Shown here: positions 58,037-64,000 of the stretch, one piece after another
Position numbering within the stretch: the first letter of the stretch is position 1
Layout: every line of letters begins with the position of its first letter
Source of the DNA: Bradyrhizobium agreste
GTDB taxonomy: Bacteria > Pseudomonadota > Alphaproteobacteria > Rhizobiales > Xanthobacteraceae
Assembly: GCF_016031625.1 (NCBI RefSeq)
Contig: NZ_JACCHP010000004.1
Span: forward strand, 1-64,000
Length of the DNA: 64,000 nucleotides
Direction of reading: 5' to 3'
Program-made: the position numbers and the translations under genes
The notes under the pieces: model-generated
What the model was told of the DNA's origin: nothing
What the model saw: the letters and a program-made list of their open reading frames with translations, nothing else
The model's database searches: none

Positions 58037-58771
58037 ATGCCCCCTGCCCGCAAGCGCGCGGATGTATTGCTGGTCGAGCGCGGCCTGTTCGAAAGCCGGG
58101 CGCGGGCCCGCGCGGCCATCGAAGCCGGCCTCGTCACGGCCGACGACAAGCAGGTCTCGAAGCCGTCGGAGACGATCGCCGAGGATGCGGTGATCCGGGC
58201 CGAGCCCGCGCATCCCTACGTCTCCCGCGGCGGCGTCAAGCTCGCCGGCGCGCTGGAGCGGTACCCGATCGACATCGAGGACCATGTCTGCCTCGACGTC
58301 GGCGCCTCCACCGGCGGCTTCACTGAGGTGCTGCTGGCAAACGGCGCGGCCCTGGTGTTCGCCATCGATGTCGGCACGAGCCAGCTGCATCCCTCGCTGC
58401 GCGATCATCCCAAGATCGTGTCGATGGAGGAGACCGACATCCGCAGCTATGAAGGCAAACGCCTGCCGGCCCGCCCCGACGTCGTCGTCATCGACGTCAG
58501 CTTCATCTCGCTAAAATCAGTGCTGCCGGTGGCGCTGTCGCTGGCAGCCGCGCCGATGAGCCTGCTGGCGCTGATCAAGCCGCAATTCGAGGCTGACAGG
58601 AAGCATAACAAGAAGGGCATCATCCGCGATGCCGCCGTGCACCGGGAGATCTGCGACGACATCGCGGCCTTTGCCGCGTCGCTCGGCTGCACCGAGATCG
58701 AAATATTCCCCTCACCGATCACGGGCGGCGACGGCAACATCGAATTCTTCCTGGGCGCGCGTCGTGGTTGA
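58037..58771 (+). CDS. tlyA: TlyA-family rRNA 2'-O-methyltransferase (S4 + FtsJ domains)
   Basis: A 244-residue RNA methyltransferase. N-terminal S4 RNA-binding domain ([20 protein letters not shown] ... [13 protein letters not shown]). [14 protein letters not shown] leads into the FtsJ domain, with SAM motif [26 protein letters not shown] and LIKPQFEA, and GNIEFFLGA at the end. Mycobacterial TlyA methylates 16S and 23S rRNA and determines capreomycin sensitivity. It overlaps the next methyltransferase gene by 8 bases. Confidence 0.9.
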   Translation: MPPARKRADVLLVERGLFESRARARAAIEAGLVTADDKQVSKPSETIAEDAVIRAEPAHPYVSRGGVKLAGALERYPIDIEDHVCLDVGASTGGFTEVLLANGAALVFAIDVGTSQLHPSLRDHPKIVSMEETDIRSYEGKRLPARPDVVVIDVSFISLKSVLPVALSLAAAPMSLLALIKPQFEADRKHNKKGIIRDAAVHREICDDIAAFAASLGCTEIEIFPSPITGGDGNIEFFLGARRG

Positions 58772-60011
58772 GCGCATCACGATCGATCATGTCGGCCATC
58801 GCGGCGACGGCGTCTGTCTCGACGCCGGCGAAGCGATCTACGTGCCTTACACGCTCGGCGGCGAAACCGTCGAGGTCGATCACGTCGCGGGCCATCACCC
58901 CGACCGCCGCAAGCTGCTGGCGGTGGAGGTCGCAAGCGCCGAACGCGTCGAACCATTCTGCCCGCATTTCGGCGTGTGTGGCGGCTGCGCGATCCAGCAT
59001 TGGGCGACCGAGCCGTATCGGGCCTGGAAGCGCAATACCGTGATCGAAACGCTGGCGCAGGCCGGCATCGATTGCGAGGTGGCGCCGCTGGTCGACGCCC
59101 ACGGCGCCGGGCGCCGACGTATCACGCTGCACGGCCGGTTCGGCACACACGATATCCTCAAGGTCGGCTTTTCGGCTGCGAGCTCGCACGACGTCATCCC
59201 GATCCATCGTTGTCCGATCCTCGATCCCGCGCTCGAGGGCGCACTCGATGCCGCCTGGGCCCTCGCCGAGCCGCTGACGTCCAAAATGCCGGTGACGAAG
59301 CCATTGGACATCCAGGTCACCGCGACCGCAGGCGGCCTCGATGTCGACGTGCGCGGCTCCGGCCCGCTGCCGACGGCACTGGTCACGGCGCTGTCGCGCG
59401 TTGCCGAGCAGCACCGCCTGGCGCGGCTGACCCGGCATGGCGAGCTGGTGCTGCAACGCCTGCCGCCGACGGTGAGGATGGGCCGCGCCGAGGTGACGCT
59501 GCCGCCGGGCTCGTTCCTGCAGGCGACGGTGGCGGGCGAGGAGACGCTCGCCGCGCTCGTTGCCGAGCGCATCGGCAAGGCCAACGAGGTGCTCGACCTC
59601 TTCTGCGGCGTCGGCCCGTTCGCGCTGAGGCTCGCGGAGAAGGCGCGCGTCACCGCTTTTGACAGCGACGCCGGCGCCATCGCGGCGCTGGCGAAAGCTG
59701 CGCGGACGCCGGGCCTGAAGCCGATCAAATGCGAGCCGCGCGACCTGTTCCGGCGCCCGCTGGTGCCGCAGGAGCTGCGCGACTTCGACGCCGTGGTGTT
59801 CGACCCGCCGCGCCAGGGCGCGCAGGCGCAGGCCCTGAAGCTTGCGGCGAGCAAGGTGCCGGTCGTGATCGCCGTATCCTGCAACGCCGCAACCTTCGCT
59901 CGCGACGCGCGGCTCTTGATCGACGGCGGCTATCGGCTGGAGGCCCTGGTGCCGGTCGACCAGTTCCGCCACACGCCGCATGTGGAGCTGGTGGCGCGGT
60001 TCGTGCGGTAG
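58764..60011 (+). CDS. class I RNA m5U methyltransferase (TrmA/RlmD family)
   Basis: A 415-residue RNA methyltransferase. It has an N-terminal TRAM-like region ([11 protein letters not shown]...[12 protein letters not shown]) and Fe-S cluster cysteines [10 protein letters not shown] plus the later CPIL. The SAM motif is [16 protein letters not shown], then [10 protein letters not shown] and the catalytic Cys block [15 protein letters not shown]. This is the RumA/TrmA uracil-C5 methyltransferase pattern with an iron-sulfur cluster. The GTG at 58764 overlaps the tlyA stop; the open frame runs further back inside tlyA. The target (23S U1939-like, or another) is not determined. Confidence 0.87.
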   Translation: MVERITIDHVGHRGDGVCLDAGEAIYVPYTLGGETVEVDHVAGHHPDRRKLLAVEVASAERVEPFCPHFGVCGGCAIQHWATEPYRAWKRNTVIETLAQAGIDCEVAPLVDAHGAGRRRITLHGRFGTHDILKVGFSAASSHDVIPIHRCPILDPALEGALDAAWALAEPLTSKMPVTKPLDIQVTATAGGLDVDVRGSGPLPTALVTALSRVAEQHRLARLTRHGELVLQRLPPTVRMGRAEVTLPPGSFLQATVAGEETLAALVAERIGKANEVLDLFCGVGPFALRLAEKARVTAFDSDAGAIAALAKAARTPGLKPIKCEPRDLFRRPLVPQELRDFDAVVFDPPRQGAQAQALKLAASKVPVVIAVSCNAATFARDARLLIDGGYRLEALVPVDQFRHTPHVELVARFVR

Positions 60012-60108
60012 GCTGCAAACGCGTCGCCGGCAGCCTTGATACTGGTCAATCGCTCCGCCGTCGGCCGGCTTAAGAATGCGCTGCGCAATCGAAGCGGAGC
60101 GTAAGTTC

Positions 60109-61188
60109 GTGGCTAACCGGCGACAATTCATCACGGCCGCACTCGGGCTTTCTGCGGCGGCGATCGGCGGCCCCGCTGCGGCGCTGGCAGCAATGACCTA
60201 TGACGAGGCCGTCAGCGCGTCACGGGCTCCGCTGCGCGCAGCGCCGCGGGATCGCGAGCTCGTCCGGTTTGCGACGCTTGCGGCCAACAGCCACAACACC
60301 CAGCCGTGGATTTTCTCCGTCCGCGGCAATGTCATCACGATTGCGCCTGACGTCGCGCGGCGCTGTCCGGCCGTCGATCCCGACGATCATCACCTCTTCG
60401 TCAGTCTCGGCTGTGCCGCCGAAAATCTCATCCTCGCCGCGTCCACGCTGGGCTGGCGCGCCGATCCGGTCGTCGATGGCGATCGCATCGTGATCACGCT
60501 CGACGAGGCCCCTGCTGCCGCATCGGCCCTCACTGAAGCAATTCCCGTCAGGCAATGCACCCGCGCGGCCTTCGCCGACAAACCTGCCGCGCCCGAGATC
60601 CTGCGCCAGCTCGAGAACGCTTGCCGCGAACCCGGCGTCGGGGCGATCCTGATCACCGAACGTGCCGGAATCGCTGAGGTCACCGACTATGTGCTCGAAG
60701 GCAATTCGGCGCAGATGCGCGACAAGGCCTTCATGCGCGAGCTCGTCGACTGGATCCGCTTCAACGAGGCAGAGGCGGTCGCGACCATGGACGGGTTGTT
60801 CGCGCCCGCATCGGGAAATCCCGCGTTGCCGTCGTGGATGGCACGGCCGCTTCTGAAGCTGTTCTTCACCGAGAGCGGAGAAAACAAGAAATACCGCGAG
60901 CAGCTCGACAGCTCCGCCGGCGTCGTCGTGCTTGCGGCCGATCGCAGCGACATTTCGCACTGGATCGCCGTCGGGCGCGCCTGCCAGCGCTTCGGCTTGC
61001 AGGCGACCGCGCTGGGACTGAAATATTCCTTCGTCAACCAGCCGGTCGAGGTCGCAGCGCTGAGGCGGCAATTCGCGACCCGGCTCGGCCTCGGCGAACG
61101 GCGCCCCGACATCGTGATGCGCTTCGGGACCGGCCCAAGCCTGCCGAAATCGCTGCGGCGTCCGCCGGAGCGCGTGATGCGTTCTTAA
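60109..61188 (+). CDS. Acg-family FMN-binding (nitroreductase-like) oxidoreductase, Tat-exported
   Basis: From the GTG at 60109 the product is about 359 residues; an ATG at 60076 adds 11. The N-terminus has a twin-arginine motif (ANRRQFITAALGL). The body resembles nitroreductase-fold Acg proteins: LVRFATLAANSHNTQPWIF, the flavin-contact HLFVSLGCAAENLILAASTL, and WIAVGRACQRFGLQATALGL. Mycobacterial Acg binds and sequesters FMN rather than acting as a nitroreductase, so activity is uncertain. GGAG lies about 11 bases before the GTG. Its 3' end overlaps the convergent gene by 4 bases. Confidence 0.72.
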   Translation: MANRRQFITAALGLSAAAIGGPAAALAAMTYDEAVSASRAPLRAAPRDRELVRFATLAANSHNTQPWIFSVRGNVITIAPDVARRCPAVDPDDHHLFVSLGCAAENLILAASTLGWRADPVVDGDRIVITLDEAPAAASALTEAIPVRQCTRAAFADKPAAPEILRQLENACREPGVGAILITERAGIAEVTDYVLEGNSAQMRDKAFMRELVDWIRFNEAEAVATMDGLFAPASGNPALPSWMARPLLKLFFTESGENKKYREQLDSSAGVVVLAADRSDISHWIAVGRACQRFGLQATALGLKYSFVNQPVEVAALRRQFATRLGLGERRPDIVMRFGTGPSLPKSLRRPPERVMRS

Positions 61189-61784
61189 CGCCGCAACCCG
61201 CTCAGCGCCGGCGATTCGCCGGGCAGCATGTTCGATCTGATATCGCTGTCCATGCGCCCCGAATCCTGCTGGCTGTAGCCGACGCCAAACGACAGGCTGA
61301 GATTTGAGGTCGGCTTGAATTCGACACCCGCGAACCCGCCATAGCCGGGCGCGGCGCTGGAGGTAAGCGGCGCCAGCGAGCTGCCGATGCCGTTGCCGTA
61401 TTTCAGCGTGTCGAAGCCGGCAAATAAGGTAACGGGCATGCCGCCCGCGGTCTTCATCTGATAGCCGAATTGCGTGCTGTCATAAGAGAGCGCGCTGAAA
61501 TTGCCGAACGAGCCCGCTTGGTTGAAGCCGCTCAATCCGAAATCGTCGCGTCCGCGGCCAACGAAGAACCCGTTTGCAGAGCTCGCACGCCAATCGGCCT
61601 CTCCGGCGTTGAAGCTCGCAAAGTTGCCATAGGTGTCGGAGCTCAGGCCGGCAGCGCCCCCAAGGCCGAAAGGCCCACCGGGAATCCAGTATCGCAGCGG
61701 CGCGACTTGCGCATGAACCGGCGCTCCGCCGAGGCAGAGCACGGCGAGAGCCGCGAGAGCGCATGAGCGTGCAACGTCGAACAT
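61185..61784 (-). CDS. exported Gly/Ser/Phe-rich protein, possible outer-membrane beta protein
   Basis: A 199-residue protein with signal peptide MFDVARSCALAALAVLCLGG...HAQ. The mature chain is rich in Gly, Ser and aromatic residues in an alternating pattern (FGYQMKTAGGMPVTLFAGFD, then YGGFAGVEFKPTSNLSLSFG and VGYSQQDSG), suggesting antiparallel beta strands as in small outer-membrane barrels. No family recognised. It is convergent with the Acg gene, overlapping by 4 bases. Confidence 0.6.
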   Translation of the reverse strand: MFDVARSCALAALAVLCLGGAPVHAQVAPLRYWIPGGPFGLGGAAGLSSDTYGNFASFNAGEADWRASSANGFFVGRGRDDFGLSGFNQAGSFGNFSALSYDSTQFGYQMKTAGGMPVTLFAGFDTLKYGNGIGSSLAPLTSSAAPGYGGFAGVEFKPTSNLSLSFGVGYSQQDSGRMDSDIRSNMLPGESPALSGLRR

Positions 61785-61890
61785 TCTTGCTACCGTCTAA
61801 AACCCTGCAAAACTATACTCCTCGGCCATCATCAATGCCAGCGGAGTGACCGCGCCGCCCTCGCGCCCGCAGCTCTTTCGGGGAACCGCA

Positions 61891-62739
61891 CCTGTGCCGC
61901 AAGATCTGTTGCTCACCCGCCTGACATCCGTTCTTGCCGACGTACCGGGCGTTCAAGCTGTCGTGCTCGGCGGCTCTCGCGCGCGGGGCCGAGCGCACGC
62001 CGCCTCGGACTACGATATCGGCGTCTATTTCAAGACGGCGATTCCCCTGGACACCGAACTGGTGCTGGCCGCCGCGAAGGCGATCGCTGACGATCCCGCC
62101 GCCATGACGGTGACGTCCGTCGGAGAATGGGGCCCATGGATCGTCGGCGGCGCCTGGCTTTCGGTGGAAGGCCGCAAGGTCGACCTGCTCTACCGCAACG
62201 CCGACGCGGTTGAGGCCGTCATGGAATCCTGCTGCGCCGGCGTGGTCACCATGGATTACCAGCCCGGCCATCCTCATGGCTTCTGCTCGGCCATTTGGAT
62301 GGGCGAGATCGCATATTGTCAGCCGCTGCACGATCCGAACGGCGTGATCGCCCGGCTCAAATCGATCGCGCTTCCCTATCCGGAGCCTCTGCGCAGCGCC
62401 CTGATCCGGCGCTTCCAATGGGAGGTCCTGTTCAGCATCGAGAATGCCGAGCTCGCGGCCGCACGCAACGAGCGGACCCATGTCGCGGGTTGCCTCTACA
62501 GAGCGCTCGCCTGCCTCGCGCAGGTACTGTTCGCACTGAACAAGCGCTATCTGATCAACGAGAAGGGGGCGCTGCAGGAGGCAGCGGGCTTGCCGCTGAC
62601 GATCCCGCACCTGGTGGAGCAGGCCGACGAAATCTGGCAACTCGTCGGTGATGACGGTTTCGCACGGGCCTGCACAATGCTGCGGCAGATCGACCGGCAA
62701 TTGAAGGCGCTGACGCGGCCCGACGGGACCGCGTCGTGA
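61891..62739 (+). CDS. nucleotidyltransferase-fold protein with helical C-terminal domain
   Basis: From the GTG at 61891 (GGGGAA 9 bases upstream) the product is 282 residues; a GTG at 61846 would add 15. The polymerase-beta-type motif is VVLGGSRARGRAHAASDYDIGVYF, giving GSRARG and the catalytic DYD pair. A third carboxylate is in VEGRKVDLLYRN. The C-terminal half is helical (FQWEVLFSIENAELAAARNE, CLYRALACLAQVLFALNKRY) and similar in character to HEPN/kanamycin-nucleotidyltransferase C-terminal domains. It could modify a small molecule, or be a stand-alone signalling transferase. No toxin or antitoxin neighbour is visible. Confidence 0.7.
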   Translation, partial: PVPQDLLLTRLTSVLADVPGVQAVVLGGSRARGRAHAASDYDIGVYFKTAIPLDTELVLAAAKAIADDPAAMTVTSVGEWGPWIVGGAWLSVEGRKVDLLYRNADAVEAVMESCCAGVVTMDYQPGHPHGFCSAIWMGEIAYCQPLHDPNGVIARLKSIALPYPEPLRSALIRRFQWEVLFSIENAELAAARNERTHVAGCLYRALACLAQVLFALNKRYLINEKGALQEAAGLPLTIPHLVEQADEIWQLVGDDGFARACTMLRQIDRQLKALTRPDGTAS

Positions 62740-62806
62740 ACGCTATGCCGTCTTGTCCTCGATCGGCGGGCGAGATCAGGCGAAGGTCTCTACCGCCGGC
62801 CGGTGA

Positions 62807-63670
62807 TCACCGTCCCCAGCGATCGGACCAGATCTTCTCGCCAATGAGGCAATTGACGCGCGGCTCCTTGTCGGCGACGCGCATCACCGGACGCTCCGGC
62901 GTGCGGCCGGCGACTTCCATCAGCAGCTTGGTGCGGATCGCTTCCTTGAACTTGTCGCGGTCCTTGATCGTGATGACGAAGGAGCCGGGACCGCCAATGA
63001 CGCAGTCCTCGTAATAGAGGTCGAGATTGTCGATATCCATGGTCGAATAGGACGGCTCCTTGACCATGATCGGCAGGCCGTTGATGACGACGCCCTTCTC
63101 CAGCGCGGCATCGCGCGCCATCGTGACCGGGCCGCCATTGTTGTTCGGACCGTCGCCGGAAATGTCGATGACACGGCGCAGGCCGCGATAGGGGTCCTCG
63201 TCGAACAGCGGCATGGCGAAGTTGATCGCGCCTGATATCGAGGTGCGCGAAGCGCGCCGGATCGGCGTCTTCATGATCTCGGCGGCAACCGCATCCGCCG
63301 TCTCGGGGCCATCGATCACCCGCCAGGGAATAATGATCTTCTGGTCGCTGGAGGCGGCCCACTCGAAATAGGTCACCGCGATGCGGCCGTTCGGGCCGAG
63401 CTTGAGCGCCTGCAGGAACTCCTTCGACTGGATCGCCTGCGCGTAGCCCTCGCGCTGGATCGCGAGCTCGTCCATATCCATCGAGTAGGACACGTCGACC
63501 GCGAGGACCAGCTCGACATCGACGGCCTGCGCGTCCTTGTCGGCCGCAAGCCGCTGCGGCTGAGTGCTGGGCGATTCGAATTTGGGTCCTGGTGCCGCGA
63601 TGCCCGCGACGTCCCCTCCGGCAAGCATGCCGGCCACCAGCACAGCCCCGATCGAGAACAGCAAGCGCAT
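62807..63670 (-). CDS. DUF1194-family exported protein (von Willebrand A-like)
   Basis: A 287-residue protein. Signal peptide MRLLFSIGAVLVAGMLAGGD...AGIA. The mature domain begins VDVELVLAVDVSYSMDMDEL, the DxSxS MIDAS-like metal site of VWA folds, with RRVIDISGDGPNNNGG later; together these are the DUF1194 pattern. It ends VRVADKEPRVNCLIGEKIWS-type sequence. Probably periplasmic and metal-binding; role unknown. The ATG at 63670 has GGGAGA upstream; the frame extends 36 codons further. Confidence 0.85.
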   Translation of the reverse strand: MRLLFSIGAVLVAGMLAGGDVAGIAAPGPKFESPSTQPQRLAADKDAQAVDVELVLAVDVSYSMDMDELAIQREGYAQAIQSKEFLQALKLGPNGRIAVTYFEWAASSDQKIIIPWRVIDGPETADAVAAEIMKTPIRRASRTSISGAINFAMPLFDEDPYRGLRRVIDISGDGPNNNGGPVTMARDAALEKGVVINGLPIMVKEPSYSTMDIDNLDLYYEDCVIGGPGSFVITIKDRDKFKEAIRTKLLMEVAGRTPERPVMRVADKEPRVNCLIGEKIWSDRWGR

Positions 63671-63828
63671 CGCAGTCTCCCGTCGTATGACGGGATGGTG
63701 ACATGCAATCGCCTTGCCGCAAAGGCCGAAGATGGCTTGCGCTTCACAATCGAGTGCATCGCCGCTGCGTGTTGCCATCGTTTGGCCATAGCGCCGACAG
63801 GTTGGGAACAGGCGCGCTCACATGAGCC

Positions 63829-63906
63829 GTCATTCCGGGACTCGCGAAGCGAGGACCCGGAATCTCGAGATTCCGGGTTCGATGCTGCGCATCGCCCCGG
63901 AATGAC
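63829..63906. repeat. palindromic intergenic repeat, CATTCCGGG type, copy 3
   Basis: Outer arms GTCATTCCGGG and CCCGGAATGAC, inner GGAATCTCGAGATTCC self-complementary centre. Same family as at 13666 and 51523, shorter. It lies between the DUF1194 gene and the riboswitch-like sequence. Confidence 0.8.
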
Positions 63907-63973
63907 AGCCGGCGGTGGAGACGCATCCCGCCCACTTGTCCGGCGCGATTTCCATGCTAGGGTTGGTGACACC

Positions 63974-64000
63974 GATGGGGATGGAGTCCCCCGACAACCG
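63974..64000 (+). promoter_or_regulatory. start of a fluoride (crcB-motif) riboswitch, cut by the window end
   Basis: GGGGATGGAGTCCCCC followed by GACAACCG matches the conserved 5' half of the fluoride riboswitch (hairpin closing an AUGG-GU loop, then AACCGC). The 3' half (TGATGAC..CC) would lie beyond the window. A plus-strand gene for a fluoride exporter (CrcB/Fluc or EriC-type) or similar would be expected just downstream. Confidence 0.55.

Overview
The window is high-GC alphaproteobacterial chromosome, most likely Bradyrhizobium or a close relative. The evidence is strong GC bias at third codon positions, a chromosomal core block (dxs, xseB, tlyA), malonate and TRAP transport genes of rhizobial type, and dispersed palindromic intergenic repeats (the GTAGGATGGGTAGAGC and CATTCCGGGGCGCG types) typical of that genus. 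No phage, insertion sequence, integrase, CRISPR array or rRNA operon was seen.

Layout. 1-7.5 kb: a partial ThuA-like secreted protein at the left edge, a C13 (legumain-type) peptidase, small unknown genes, a very large zinc-ribbon/class III cyclase/AAA/TPR protein, a SAM methyltransferase, a 24-residue membrane peptide and a DUF3606 gene. 7.6-16.5 kb: a membrane-anchored TAXI binding protein, then catabolic genes (MFS transporter, M20 peptidase, enolase-superfamily enzyme, M20 amidohydrolase) separated by palindromic repeats, then DUF72 and small secreted proteins. 16.7-20.2 kb: an FtsH paralogue and an RpoH sigma factor. 20.4-27.1 kb: a malonate utilisation locus: a divergent GntR regulator, a three-part TRAP transporter (matPQM), malonyl-CoA decarboxylase and malonyl-CoA synthetase. 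27.1-29.7 kb: groES-groEL behind an RpoH-type promoter, with a small secreted protein downstream. 29.8-37.5 kb: a VOC protein, then a six-gene minus-strand operon (sugar ABC binding protein, two permeases, Gfo/Idh/MocA oxidoreductase, ThuA, LacI regulator) diverging from an SDR gene. 37.5-39.9 kb: a DUF2867 pair, and a TetR regulator behind a small membrane protein with a perfect palindromic operator.

40-48.5 kb has a softer base composition. It holds small zinc-binding and hypothetical proteins, DUF445, two HMA-like proteins, a large P2-type cation ATPase that also carries an HMA-like N-terminus, and DUF5132. The block ends at a tRNA-Gln(UUG) gene whose 3' end faces it. The ATPase/HMA/DUF5132 group is the best candidate here for a poorly described system.

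48.8-64 kb returns to core-like sequence: acyl-CoA dehydrogenase and crotonase-type enzyme, a 5'-nucleotidase-family phosphoesterase, HDAC-family deacetylase, xseB, dxs, nucleoside deoxyribosyltransferase, tlyA, an RlmD/TrmA-type RNA methyltransferase, an Acg-type flavoprotein, a secreted Gly/Ser-rich protein, a nucleotidyltransferase and a DUF1194 protein. At the right edge is the start of what looks like a fluoride riboswitch cut by the window end.
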